From Pyropia yezoensis (taxonomy: Eukaryota; Rhodophyta; Bangiophyceae; Bangiales; Bangiaceae), in contig CM020619.1 of the NCBI GenBank assembly GCA_009829735.1, positions 14,065,777 to 14,129,776 of the forward strand: a stretch of 64,000 bases of DNA, given 5' to 3'. Under the pieces are notes generated by a model that was not told where the DNA came from, ran no database searches, and saw only the letters and a program-made list of their open reading frames with translations. A program made the position numbers and the translations under genes. Numbering within the stretch: the first letter of the stretch is position 1; each line of letters opens with the position of its first letter. Shown here piece after piece: positions 41,901-51,063 of this stretch.

Positions 41901-42923
41901 GCGTTCAACTTGAACCCTCAACCTGGGGGGAACACCCTCCATGTTCACATGGGGCCGAGGAGAGGTGGCCGACTTGGCTTGATGCTTCTCCTTTCCGGAC
42001 TTCGGGTCGCTACTTGCGCCCGCGTTGAGGGTGACCGCTACTACCGGTCCCTCATGTTGGTCGATATAGCCGAACTTGGCTCCCGACTTGAAGTACTTGG
42101 GCGTCGGGCTCAGGTTCATCACCTGGATCCTCCACGGGACTCCGGCTTTGGAGTCCATCGTGCCAAGGGCAACATGCACTTGGTGCTTGCGAGCAAGACG
42201 GGGGTGAGGGTGCACCAACCCGTTCCCCGTATAATCAGTTACAACATCAACGTGCGCCACCGAGTTGGGGGGCAACGTGACTTTGCGGGCTAAACGCAGG
42301 GTAGCAGTAAACCCTTCCCTCACCGAACAAACAGGCTTCGACTGTGAGACTGTCACAGGAGCCACAGACTTTCCCTTACCAAGGATGGGGATAGTCTCCC
42401 CATTCATCAACTTGACCCAGTACTCGGGGCCACAGATCAAAGGCACTTGTGTTACGACATAAGGGGTACCCAGAAGCAGGGGTACCGATATATTCTCAAC
42501 TACACCATAGGTCACGTCGACCTCATGGGTCCCCAACCTAGTTGGTAGGGTCACGGCACCAACGATGGGAAGTACCCCACCATTGATGTCAATCATATGG
42601 TCAGCCTTGGACCTCCAGCGTTGGAGCTTCACCTCCTTTGGTAATAGCGACTTGCGTATCAAGGAGGCTCCTGACCCGGTATCAAGTACGATACGGGTAC
42701 AGCATGCACGGCCGGGGGCAAGTTGCACCCGTCCAGCCACCTGGAAGTTCTCACCCGTCAGCACCGCGATGACCCGACGTGGGTTTACGTTCTTGGGGAG
42801 TCCTACCCGAGGTGGGCGGACTCCCTTAGGTCGCCGCAGTATCCGGCACGGTTGGTTCGTCCTCCTGGCCCACTTGGCCGAGGCTGCCGTTGTGAGCTTC
42901 GGACGGCCAGCTCCAACGGTCAT
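38940..42923 (-). CDS. pol: Gypsy-1 Pol polyprotein (protease, RT, RNase H, integrase, chromodomain)
   Basis: An intact 1327-residue polyprotein with ATG at 42923. Aspartic protease active site DTGSGASLI at residue 81. Reverse transcriptase with the FCIDYRKLN region and the catalytic YLDDIIVFS near residue 521. Ty3-type RNase H with the ILDVDASYDQLGCVLL start and SAEKNYGVTELEGLAV. Integrase zinc finger REHNAPTGGHLGSS...CTSCAQNR (near 900) and D,D-35-E core: AMDILGPLP, LSDNGPQFAS, NGQVERFNKT. The last 60 residues form a chromodomain-like module (KFIDHGWDEDTDRLMLRVRW, then WEYVEDLP), which targets integration in chromoviruses. Its start overlaps the gag stop by four bases (ATGA), suggesting stop-restart translation. 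It encodes all enzymes for reverse transcription and insertion. Confidence 0.95.
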   Translation of the reverse strand: MTVGAGRPKLTTAASAKWARRTNQPCRILRRPKGVRPPRVGLPKNVNPRRVIAVLTGENFQVAGRVQLAPGRACCTRIVLDTGSGASLIRKSLLPKEVKLQRWRSKADHMIDINGGVLPIVGAVTLPTRLGTHEVDVTYGVVENISVPLLLGTPYVVTQVPLICGPEYWVKLMNGETIPILGKGKSVAPVTVSQSKPVCSVREGFTATLRLARKVTLPPNSVAHVDVVTDYTGNGLVHPHPRLARKHQVHVALGTMDSKAGVPWRIQVMNLSPTPKYFKSGAKFGYIDQHEGPVVAVTLNAGASSDPKSGKEKHQAKSATSPRPHVNMEGVPPRLRVQVERLLDQYHKLWDGQLGLMRATQHRIELKPGAPPIRQQPYRGGPRSRALVKEQVARMEALDVIEASNAEWASPVVIVPKVDGTPRFCIDYRKLNESTVKDSYPLPRMDDCLDSLGEANVFSTLDCNAGYWQIPIAPEDRHKTTFTCHCGTYQCKRLPFGLCNAPATFQRAMDMILAGVRWQICLVYLDDIIVFSRSPEEHIGHLGQVFKLLADAGVSLKASKCHLFTQEVEYLGHVVRPGRLSVNEKNLRAIRKAQYPRTQTQMRSFLGMCNVYRRFTKGFAKVAKPLNELVSSTLPKNLPPPSRVEQESFDALRDLLLKPFILAIPRLGGHYILDVDASYDQLGCVLLQQQPDKEYLPVGYFSKGLNSAEKNYGVTELEGLAVVWAVTSLRHYLEGEKFLIRCDHRALQFIFKTDCTNTRLNRWRVRLAPFNFDIEYRPGRQHALADGLSRVPTEGLDTNPVDEDIPIVGVVTRSGQALNPEAPGNRKYLPLSLDEVVNAQAEDPFCKSQRDTLDTMVETRFFLGDDGLLMRRGVFQGTEQLVVPASLKDSILEREHNAPTGGHLGSSKLYQTLRTRYYWPSMVVDIYSWVAACTSCAQNRLMERRPSTAMLLFPAKEPFAALAMDILGPLPVTEEGNQYLLVICDRFTKLTRAIPLAEITAMSVVSAFLDHWVAAYGIPDSTLSDNGPQFASVLFQGVLDMLGVKANYATRYHPQTNGQVERFNKTIVRQLRHYVSEHVKTWDQYISILTTAYNSQVHSSTGEVPLAFVTPRRVRSIAVRRSLPTGEGSGSTPTPTESKAEFAARLEHLIPKVRAEMDKAQKRYKRTFDKKVRNAKHVPEQGDWVLVHSHTPTGGKLVFQTKGPYQVLRTDGRRFTIESDDGVRTVNGQDVVKVAPPPAGDPAWARALESWRLPSLPAAKQGPQEYVFDKFIDHGWDEDTDRLMLRVRWFGYKAKDATWEYVEDLPAEKERAYCARNEIDPNSPPST

Positions 42924-44866
42924 TCGTTTCCCGCCGACTTGGCGTCCGAATCTGAGGGCGGGGAGGAAGACGACGAGTCCGAGGACGACGTGTCCGCCTC
43001 CTCCGCCGAGGGTGTGGCGACCGCGACGACCGGTCGAGACCCACCCTCGCGGCGTGAACGTACTTCGCTCGTAGCCGACTTCTTACTCGCATTCCTAACA
43101 AGTTGTTGGATGCGTTTACTCAACTTGGGGCAGTCATATGCCCAGTGTCCATCGGAGTTGCAGTTCCAACACCGATGGTCAGTTCCCGGAGGGGTCTTCC
43201 CAACTGGGGAAGACGAAGAGGTACCCTGGGAAGTTCCCACGGCAGCTACCACCCTCTCCTTGCGGATTCGGCGTGCCTCTCTCAACTCTCTGGCTTGGCG
43301 CGCCTCCTCCCGTTCCTTGGCCAACTCGGCCTGACGCTCCTGGCGATGTTCCTCCCGCAACTTGCGGAAGGCCTCGCCTCTGCGATAGGCGAACCTGGCC
43401 AACTCGGCCAGGGTCGCCCGGGCAGTGTTATGCTCCCGGGTCTCCATCCGGACTGACCAATGGAGTCCCTCCACAAACCGACTCTTCACCACAGCTTGTG
43501 GATGAAGAAACCCACAAAGATTGTTGAGCTTACGGACTCGCTCCGCAAAGGACAACTCGTCCTCCGCCTCTTCCTGATGGGCTTGCGTAAACTCCTCGAC
43601 TTGAGAAGCCAACGCTGCCTCATCAACCATGGCTCTCAACAACCAGTTGACGAGCTCCAAATAGGACGTCACCTCCCCAGCGCCTCCACTTGAGGAGCTG
43701 GGCATGACGGACATAAGTTCTGTCCGCAGGTCTCCCTTCGTAAACTCCTGTAGCATGTAAAAAGCCATGCCTTCACTTATGGCATTGTCGTCACAGGCTT
43801 TTGTGAAACGACGTAGGAACTCAAAGACACGGAGGGGGGGAGTTCCATCCCACTCCGCTCTGTGCCCAAAAGAATGAAGTGCATTCTTCTTGGCACGGCC
43901 CATAGCTCGGGCCTGGTCAGGACCATACGCCACCGACTTGTTGTGGAGGGCGCAGGTCTCACAGTCAAAGATCCGCTGGTAGACCGGGTTGGCTACCTGA
44001 ACCTTGGGCGGCACCTCACGTTGAGGGAACAGCCGCTGTGGCACTGGGGTAAGTCCACCCTCAGTGCCTGTAGTCTGGTACGGCGAGCTTGGTGTAGCCG
44101 CCGGCGTTTCCGAGGGGAACTCCCCCGTGAAGGGCGTACGCCCCACCGCGTATGGTGTGGCTCCCTCGTTGGGAGTCACAGGTGTCGCCCCCAGTTCGGG
44201 GCGACCCGAGGTAGGCGTCAGGAGAGATTTCCCCTGCGCCTGTGGGCTCGAAAGCCCCAATCCGGTCTGGACATTAAGGCCATCTGGCAAACTCGCCACA
44301 ATCTGATTCAGAATAGTATTCGTCATCGTGACCACCAGGTCCGGCAAAGTCTGCCGCAACACATTGGTCGCCTCCCGACGGACAGTTTCCGCGAGGAGGG
44401 GATTGACGACTCCAGTTGAGTCTCGGTCCGCCTCCGGGAGTCCACCTGAGGGGTAACCACGTTCCTCAGGGGTCTCAACCGGGGGCCTGGGCGCGAGCCC
44501 ATCACCGACCAACGGAGGTCCGCCGTCCTCCGAAAGCCTAGTTGGCGACGGCTCCAAGCCAAAGTTGGCTCCAACCCGAGTGGAACCCGCGGGGACAGTC
44601 CTCACCCCTTGGGACGTTCCCGTTGAGTATACCACACGGTGGCCAGACTTCGGCCCACCCACATCAGAAGTGTCACCCGAGTGAACTCCCGACTGATTCG
44701 GGGTGGCCTGTTGCCCGCCCGCACTTCCAGTCCTGCTGGCTTGAGGGACCTCTAGTCCCTCTGCGACCCCAGGTAAACCCACCTGTGTCTCACCAGTATT
44801 CAAAGGCACTGAAGTACGTGCGTCACCCGTGTACTCCCTGGACGACGGGGGGTCCGAGCTAGCCAT
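42920..44866 (-). CDS. gag: Gypsy-1 Gag protein
   Basis: A 648-residue capsid/nucleocapsid precursor. I chose ATG 44866 (MASSDPPSSREYTGDART), the first Met downstream of the 5' LTR and primer-binding site; the open frame runs further upstream through the LTR to 45217 but that part belongs to the LTR. The N-terminal third is disordered and Pro/Thr/Gly-rich. The middle has a retrotransposon gag-like helical region (LRVFEFLRRFTKACDDNAIS, FYMLQEFTKGDLRTELMSVM, EDELSFAERVRKLNNL, FVEGLHWSVR). A CCHC zinc knuckle, CWNCNSDGHWAYDC, is at residues about 564-577, followed by a Ser/Asp-rich tail. It ends in TGA overlapping the pol ATG. Gag assembles the cytoplasmic particle and binds the element RNA. Confidence 0.92.
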   Translation of the reverse strand: MASSDPPSSREYTGDARTSVPLNTGETQVGLPGVAEGLEVPQASRTGSAGGQQATPNQSGVHSGDTSDVGGPKSGHRVVYSTGTSQGVRTVPAGSTRVGANFGLEPSPTRLSEDGGPPLVGDGLAPRPPVETPEERGYPSGGLPEADRDSTGVVNPLLAETVRREATNVLRQTLPDLVVTMTNTILNQIVASLPDGLNVQTGLGLSSPQAQGKSLLTPTSGRPELGATPVTPNEGATPYAVGRTPFTGEFPSETPAATPSSPYQTTGTEGGLTPVPQRLFPQREVPPKVQVANPVYQRIFDCETCALHNKSVAYGPDQARAMGRAKKNALHSFGHRAEWDGTPPLRVFEFLRRFTKACDDNAISEGMAFYMLQEFTKGDLRTELMSVMPSSSSGGAGEVTSYLELVNWLLRAMVDEAALASQVEEFTQAHQEEAEDELSFAERVRKLNNLCGFLHPQAVVKSRFVEGLHWSVRMETREHNTARATLAELARFAYRRGEAFRKLREEHRQERQAELAKEREEARQARELREARRIRKERVVAAVGTSQGTSSSSPVGKTPPGTDHRCWNCNSDGHWAYDCPKLSKRIQQLVRNASKKSATSEVRSRREGGSRPVVAVATPSAEEADTSSSDSSSSSPPSDSDAKSAGNE

Positions 44867-44966
44867 GTTCGCTGACGATCCGTATGACACAGTCCAAGAC
44901 CACCGTTCCTCTGAGACAGAGGGCCCCCTACACCCGGGTGCACCCGGAGGTAAAGTTTTCCTCTGT

Positions 44967-44983
44967 CCCCTGCTGCTCCACCA
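44967..44983 (-). other. Gypsy-1 primer-binding site
   Basis: On the minus strand TGGTGGAGCAGCAGGGG begins two bases after the 5' LTR. TGG pairs with the CCA end of a tRNA. The implied tRNA 3' end is CTGCTCCACCA, not the initiator-Met tRNA used by many plant elements. Gypsy-2 has the same site with one change, which supports the call. Confidence 0.8.
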
Positions 44984-44985
44984 CA

Positions 44986-45454
44986 TGTGGCAAAAACCAC
45001 AAGCACACACGGCACCCAAGTTGGGGCGGTGTGCCAGGGCTGCCTCCCGTGTCGGGGGAACCGGAAGAAGTGCAAGTCGCACACACTCTGTCCCTGTTGT
45101 GGGGCAAACCCCCCACGGACAAACAAGAGGATGGTGTGTGGTCCAACAGTTTCTTGGTTGGGACGGGGACGCAGGGCCAAGCCCCGCTGTCCCTCCCCTT
45201 ATCCCCCCAGGGTCCACTCAGAATCTCGCCACTCAGAATCTCCCACCCCAGCACCTGCCCACCGGGCCACACGAAAATTCAAGACGATAAATGCAGAAAA
45301 CCCTCAAATCCAAGTTGGATTTACTACTAAGCTAACTATCCCAAACTTAGGGAATATGGACCCAAATGCAGGGGGAGGAACGGATCAGGCTAGTGGCCTG
45401 CCGCCCCTTGCATGGCACGTGTTGCCCCCCTACCTGGGGGTGAATACTGCCACA
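44986..45454 (-). repeat. Gypsy-1 5' LTR (right copy)
   Basis: 469 bp and identical to the left LTR except for three substitutions that I can see (near 45160, 45332 and 45442). It should carry the promoter for gag-pol on the minus strand. Followed by the target duplication CTGGG at 45455-45459. Confidence 0.95.
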
Positions 45455-45459
45455 CTGGG

Positions 45460-45838
45460 AGGAGGGGGAGGGGAGGGAGTGTTCGGCTAGGCTGCGCTGG
45501 ATGGGGGAGGTGGGTCAGAGGGCGGAGCGAACATAGGGAATCAAGAGGCGCGCCGGCTGTGGCCGCGTCGCGTGAGGGTGTCCTGGCGTGCCTCCAGTGT
45601 GTATGTTTAGGTTTGTCGCAGCGAGGCTGGGAGCGTCTATGGCACTGACCCTGTGGGCTCAATGGGGCTCTGCCCGTCGTCTGCTGTGCCTGGCAGCCAC
45701 CAAACCAGTCCAGTGGTAGGGGTACCATGGGGCCACCGCCCTTCACTAAATATATACAGCAGCATGGATAGAGTATTGTATGGCGCCCCCGTGACAGTCT
45801 ATTGAGACTGCATTGAACAAAAGCGACCATGCCACTGG
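45460..45838. other. short intergenic region
   Basis: This runs from the Gypsy-1 target duplication to the stop codon of the RING gene. It is G-rich at the left edge and less GC-rich at about 45580-45830. Likely the 3' untranslated region of the RING gene. No gene is seen. Confidence 0.5.
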
Positions 45839-47054
45839 TCATGTCGGATTGGGCAGGGCCAGGAGGTCCCTCACGTTTCGTCCACAAGTTGGGCAGGTGG
45901 CGGCGTGCGCGAACCAGACGTCGATGCACGAGCTTGCATGGAATACGTGCATGCATGGGAGCCAACGCACCACGTCGCCAGCCACGCAGTCCTCTTTGCA
46001 AAATGAGGCACTGCCGGTCCGTGCCGGTGCGGGCGCCCAGGCCACCCTCACCAACAGTAGACGTAAGCACCTGGTCCAGCACCCAGCCAGGCACACTCCT
46101 CAGCCTGGCACTCCGTCGTGGCTCCGCCCCAGGCAGCAGCACATGGTCGCGACGGCTACACCGATAAGTCGGCGACGGCCTGCGTGTGTGGCTCCTGCGT
46201 GCCCGCTTGAGCGAGCGCCAAGGACGCGGCCGTTCGCTTGCAGCGTCCACGGCGTCATCCCACACGCCGGGAGCGTCGAAGGATGAGCCGCGCAGAACAA
46301 CCTGGGCTTCAGCAGGCAGCACGGTAGTAAATGGCCTTCGTTGCAGCCGGCGACGCCGGCAAGACCACAGCATTGGAGCCCGTGCCCGCAAAATCGACTT
46401 CATGCCAGACCCGTGCGGAGCCGTGGCCCTACCAAGCGCCGCCACGGCGTGATTGTCGGCGCTTGTCCCCTCATCCTGAGAGAGGGCCCCCCTGCTCTCC
46501 CCTTCCGCGGCCTTGTGAAAGTGCCAGTTGACAGCCTCCATGATTGCACAGCCCGCGGCCGCAGCGTCGTCCCTGCCGCCAGCGAAAGCCTCGGCCTCTT
46601 CAACAGTAGCCTGTCGGCGGCAGTGAGCAGCGGTACGGCTGACGCCCCCGGTGGCTACCGTGCTGCTCTCACCGACGGCAGCCCCACCGACCCTGTCATC
46701 AGCAATGACCCCGTGACTGCCGGCGACCCCGTCGCAGGCGTCTTCACAGTGACGACCAGGGGCGACAGGGCCAGATCCCCCGGCCGTGACTGCCCTGTGC
46801 TGGCTGGCAGCGACGCCATCCACTCCGCGGGCGGCTGCGGCATTGTCCCCGCCAGAGGAGGCGGTCCGACCTTCCTTTCGGGTCCACCCAAGAAGATTGC
46901 AGCGCCGCTTAGCGTTTGGCTCGGCGTGGACCTTGGCACCACCACGCCGCTTGCTGTACTTGCGCTTTTTGCCTCGGTCTCGACGCGCGGGCTTGTCGAG
47001 CGCGGCGGTCGTGGGCTCAGCCACGCCCGCCCGCGGCAGCGGCAGCTCCGCCAT
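45839..47054 (-). CDS. RING-H2 finger protein (probable E3 ubiquitin ligase) with one-base frameshift
   Basis: Starting at ATG 47054 (MAELPLPRAGVAEPTTAA), about 350 residues run in one frame, with a basic nuclear-localisation-like stretch (KPARRDRGKKRKYSKRRGG) near the N-terminus and a long Ala/Gly/Arg-rich middle. Near 45999-46002 the sense strand reads ATTTTGCAAAGAGG. If it had one T fewer, the frame ...QCLI would continue directly as CKEDCVAGDVVRWLPCMHVF, then CIDVWF and CPTCGRN, a textbook RING-H2 finger ending at TGA 45839. As it stands the first zinc-binding Cys is in one frame and the other seven ligands in another. This could be an assembly error, a strain-specific null or an early pseudogene. 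RING-H2 proteins usually transfer ubiquitin from an E2; substrate unknown. Confidence 0.7.
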
Positions 47055-47583
47055 GTTGTGCGGACCTTTGAAGACGGGGGGTTGCGGGGGGGGGTTGCGG
47101 AACGAGGTGGGAAGGAGGGGAGCAGGAACAGGGAGTGCGTCGGTCGTTAAGGGGCGATGGCAACAAAGGGCAAGGCAGGGTACGGTTCTCAGGACTGGGG
47201 AACACTTCTTGTTCTGTGATGGGCCGGCAGCGTCCGCGAGGAGGACAGGACGCAGGGGGACTGATGGGCGGGCGCACACCGGCAGCGGGCGCCTGTCCAG
47301 TTGTGGAGTCGACCTGGTCATTGTCACTGTCGCACCCACACGCCGTCATTAATTTCAGTCCCCCCCGCTCCTCCCCTGGTGGCGGTGAACCTCCCCAACC
47401 GAGTGCCCGCGCCCGTGCCCCACCCCAGCAGTGCCATGAGGGGCCTGTCAGTACGCATGCTCTAGACCCTCCCCCCGGGCAGTTGCAAACCTTCCACGAC
47501 CACGCATGTGGCAGGGCATCCACGCGCGGGCGGCAGGCGGCCGCACACGGAGGGGGGGTGGATGCGGGGCGCGGGCGGGGTTG
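47055..47583. other. upstream region of the RING gene
   Basis: The RING frame stays open to 47339, but this part is Pro/Arg-rich and less convincing. The rest shows no coding signal on either strand. It probably holds the promoter and leader of the RING gene. Confidence 0.4.
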
Positions 47584-48160
47584 GAGGCGGGGCGGGGGTG
47601 GAAGCGTGTTGGGGGTGGAAGCTGGGCGAGGGTGGAAGTGGGGCGGGAGAGCGGGGACTCTCGGCTGGGGGCCTCCGGGTGGGGGGGCACTGGCCCCGGG
47701 GAGCGCGCGCCAGCAACGATTTGGTGGGAGGGCAGGCGAAGGGTCGCGAGTGGAAATAGGGGGGAGTCGCGCCTAGTCAATGGGCAAGGGGGCACAGCTG
47801 GGGGAGTCACGGCTTCCTCGCTCTCTGTTCGCCCGCAAGTCTGCGTGCAGAGAGCAGACTTGCGGGCGGGCGGGGGCGGGGGTGGAGGCGGGGCGGGGGT
47901 GGAAGCGTGTCGGGGGTGGAAGCTGGGCGGGGGTGGAAGTGGGGCGGGTGAGCGGGGACTCTTGGCTGGGGGCCTCCGGGGGGGGGGGCACTGGCCCCGG
48001 GGAGCGCACGCGAGCAACGATTGGGTGGGAGGGCAGGCGAAGGGTCGCGAGTGGAAATAAGGGGGAGTCGCGCCTAGTCAATGGGCAAGGGGGCACAGCA
48101 CATCTGGGGGAGTCACGGCTTGCTCGCTCTCTATTCGCCTGCAAGTCTGTGTGCAGCGAG
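47584..48160. repeat. tandem duplication, unit about 301 bp
   Basis: The segment starting GAGGCGGGGCGGGGGTGGAA at 47584 recurs at 47885. Both copies continue through CTGGGGGCCTCCGG, CACTGGCCCCGGGGAGCGC, AGTCAATGGGCAAGGGGG and GAGTCACGGCTT with scattered differences and one small insertion. G-rich, with an internal short GGGGGTGGAAG repeat. No coding frame is preserved between the copies. Confidence 0.85.
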
Positions 48161-48400
48161 GAAGACACGGAGCCGTCGCGGAGCTGTGCAACGGCGGGTT
48201 GCCGACAACAGTGTACCAGAGATGGAAGCATCACGAGCGCGCGGCGGGCAGGCGGGAGGTCTCGTGGGTGGGGAAGCGGTCAGAGTGGTGGGTAGCGGGG
48301 GCACGGAAGCGGGGGACAGGTGGATGACTGGATAGCTGCGGCGGGAGGCGCCGCCAGAGCAAACTGGCTCAACTGGTATTGCCTGTCACACCTTTGCCGG

Positions 48401-48680
48401 AATACGCGGGCTTTGGCAGCACCAGGCGAGCCCTGGCTACGCGGACCTTGCCCGCACCAGCCGAGACCAGGCTACGCGAGCCTCGCTCGCTCCAGCCGTG
48501 ACCAGGCTACGCGGGCCTTGCCCGCACCAGCCGAGACCAGGCTACGCGAGCCCCGCTCGCACCAGCCGAGACTAGGCTACGCGGGCCTTGCCCGCACCAG
48601 CCGAGACCAGGCTACGCGAGCCTCGCTCGCACCAGCCGAGACCAGGATACGTGGGGTTTGCCCGCACCAGCCGAGACCAA
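48401..48680. repeat. 35-bp tandem repeat with alternating, co-varying hairpin arms
   Basis: Eight units at 48401 (degenerate), 48436, 48471, 48506, 48541, 48576, 48611 and 48646. The shared part is GCTACGCG at the start and CACCAGCCGAGACCAG at the end. Between these, units alternate between GCGGGC-CTT-GCCCGC and GCGAGC-CTC-GCTCGC. Both are perfect hairpins that differ by paired G-C to A-T changes. The 35-bp unit is not a multiple of three, so protein coding does not explain the conservation. Units abut without spacers, so it is not a CRISPR. Confidence 0.88.
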
Positions 48681-50935
48681 GCTTCACTGGCCCCTCCTAA
48701 CCTACAAAGTCTGTGCGGCATCTACGTCATTGTGTGCTCCCGTCGCCATCAACGCCACTGCTTGTGCCTATAACTCATCGACACTTCTAGAGCCTGTTTT
48801 GACACGGTCGGGCACGGCTGCACTTTCTTCCCTACTCTTCGTCGTCCTCTTCGGCCAGCTCTGCGAGACTCTCATCCGCTGCAGCCAGCCGAGCCGGGGG
48901 ACGGCACCACCACCACAACGGCGGCCAGGGCGGCGGCGAGGCGGCCGTCGACCACCGCCGCAGACTCCGCCGCGGCGCGCGCGGGGCGGGCGCACGCGGC
49001 CCGTGGAGGGGCGGTCGGGGGCGTCGGGTTGGGGGGTAGCACACCAGACGAACACGCCGTCGCGGGAAGCAGCACGGTGGCTAGGGGGCCGCCGGAGGTG
49101 CACGCGAGGGGTACCGTTCAACGAGCCGCGGCGGCCACGGGCTATCCCGCAGGGGCACCGACACAGCGGTGGGGACGGCCAAGGCTGACGCCCCTGCCGC
49201 AGCTGCTGCTGCTCCCGCCGCGCCTTGTGCCGCGGTCGCCGTTTCTGGCGCAGCCTCCACTTCTGCCGAAATGGCCGCTGGCGTCGCCGACGCCTGCCCA
49301 AAAGTCAACCGGCGCGCCCACGGGGCTCGCGCCGACGCCTCGGCTACGGTGGCGGTGGCGCACACGGCGGCGGAGGTCACCACGGCTGTGGCCGTGGACG
49401 GAGCGGCGTCAAACTGGGTGGCCAGCCGGGAGTCGTCAAAGTCAAATACCGGCGACACGGGTCCCGCCGGCTATGGCCATAGACGCTACGGCGGCAGCTG
49501 AGGCGGCAGGGGCAGCGGCTGCATCGCCGCCGCCATCGTCGCCGCCGCCGTCGCCGCCCTCTCTCCGACCCTTGCCCCCGTCGCCGCCGTCAATCGCCCC
49601 CATGCACGAGGACGGGGGGGGAAGCTCCGGCTGGACCGGAGGGTGGCGGCCGTCGGCAGCGCCGCCCACGTCGTCGTCCGAGTCAGAGGCAGCGGGCGCG
49701 CCCCCACACTGCGCCTGCCGCTGGCAGGCCGCGGCCGCGCTTCAATGGCCGCCGCCGCCGCCGTCGCCGCGCCCGCGCCCACCCCCGCCCTCGTCGCCGC
49801 CGTCATACCCCCCTTTGCACGGGGATGCGGGGAGGGGCGCCGGCGGGACCGGAGGATGGCGGCCGTGGTGCTCGCCGTGGCCGCCGCAAGCGTCAGTGAC
49901 CGTCACAGCAGCCGGCGGGGGGTAGCGCGGCCGCCCGCTTTACCTCCCCCACCACCCGCCGCCACCGCGTCCGTCGTGAGCCCGGTAGGCGGCTTCTGCT
50001 GCCGCGGTTGCGGCGGCAGCGGCGGTAGTCTCGGCTGTGGCGGCGGCCGGGGGGGTGCAGGCACTGCAAGGGGGATCCCCACACAGTGAGCTGTCGGTCG
50101 CTGACAGCGGGTGGTGCCGGGCGACCCGTCGGCAGCCGGCCGGAGGACGGCGGGGGGGGTGGCGGGAGCGGGGGGATCCCCCGCTGGAAGATATGTCCCC
50201 GTGTCCTTCTCGCTGCTGTCCTTGTCGGTGCCGGCTGCGGCGGCTGCGACGCCCCCCCGGCCTTCAGCGTTGTCATCGGCCTCAGCGTCGGCAACGCCTT
50301 CCACGTCGTCGTCCGCGTTGTCGGCAACGGACGTCCCGCCCACACTGCGCCAAGCGCCGCCACGCCGCGGCCGCGCTCGACCGCAGCGGCGGTCGGCCCC
50401 GCCGATGGAGGGATCGTCATCAGCACCGGCGACCGCTACCCACACGGGCTGCCAGCTGCCGCCAGGGAGGGTGGCTGCCGCCGCGTCGCCGTCGCCGCTG
50501 CCACGCCCACCTGCGCCATCGCCGTGCTTGTCCGCATCAGCGTCAAGGTCGCCATCAGCGTCGGCATTGGCATGCGTGTCCGCGTCGACGGTGGCCGTCG
50601 CAGGAGCACCGTCCCATTGTCGGGGCCGCCGTTGCAGGGGGTGCGCCGCATGTTCGCCATCGGGGCTGCCGCCCGTCGAGGAAGGCCCTGGTGGACGAGC
50701 GTAATACTGAGGGAGCGGGTGGTGGGGGCGGCCGCCGCCACCACGTTGCCGCCGCCACCACGTTGCCGCCGCCGCCACCGCCGCCGAGCCCACCACCCGC
50801 GGCGACGTCGGCTCCGGACTAGGCGGTCACTGCGGAGTAGGCGGTCAGGTTGGTGGGGCGAGTGAGCTGGGCAACCAACCCCGGCGTCGGCGTCGGTTTC
50901 GGCAGCGCCGCATAGGCTGCGTCGATGACGGGGTG
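48681..50935. other. region with unrecognised acidic/Ala-rich minus-strand ORFs
   Basis: Two minus-strand frames look slightly more protein-like than background: 49081-49458 (SPVFDFDDSRLATQFDAAP) and 49903-50796, which contains ADNADDDVEGVADAEADDNA. The acidic words recur around 49660 (SDSDDDVGGAAD), and the DNA at 49660-49740 is similar to 50287-50377, so part of the region is a diverged duplication of about 630 bp. The aspartate-alanine repeat near 50550 comes from a hexanucleotide repeat. I recognise no family and see no reliable start. Confidence 0.3.
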
Positions 50936-51063
50936 CTACGCCACTTGAGCTGCGCCATCTCGGGGCGCAGTACCGCTGGCAGACGCGTTGGCGGACGTGC
51001 CCGCGGAGGCGGCGGAGGAGGCGCACACCCACACCCGCAATGCCGCGGTGGCGCCTGCGCCAC
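50936..51063 (-). pseudogene. host reading frame interrupted by Gypsy-2, 3' piece
   Basis: On the minus strand the open frame coming from 61962-61881 (ARAELVFDCRAQSVLVQGG), joined across one copy of the 5-bp target duplication, continues here as AGATAALRVWVCASSAAS and ends at TAG (50936-50938). The join is in frame and gives about 68 residues in all, open into the N gap. This looks like the end of a host gene disrupted by Gypsy-2. The protein is not recognised. In such GC-rich DNA an open frame of this length could be chance. Confidence 0.4.

Larger units (their letters stand above)
36078..45454 (-). mobile_element. Gypsy-1: complete Ty3/gypsy chromovirus-type LTR retrotransposon with antisense ORF
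   Basis: A 9377-bp element bounded by 469-bp LTRs and flanked by a perfect 5-bp target duplication, CTGGG (36073-36077 and 45455-45459). The LTRs begin TGTGGC and end GCCACA. Reading on the minus strand: 5' LTR, primer-binding site, gag, pol, then an oppositely oriented ORF, a polypurine tract and the 3' LTR. gag and pol are intact. The two LTRs differ at only three positions that I can see, so insertion is recent and the copy may be active. The PR-RT-RNaseH-INT-chromodomain order in pol places it with Ty3/gypsy chromoviruses. Confidence 0.95.

Noticed and set aside
42920..45217. Gag start within the LTR (ORF open from 45217)
   Set aside because: The upstream part is LTR sequence also present, non-coding, in the left LTR; the first Met after the primer-binding site is 44866.
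48401..48680. CRISPR array
   Set aside because: Repeats are directly adjacent with no unique spacers and there are no cas genes; the host is eukaryotic.
50530..50610. Calcium-binding-like Asp repeats (DADTHANADADGD)
   Set aside because: Arises from a hexanucleotide microsatellite; EF-hand or RTX spacing is absent.
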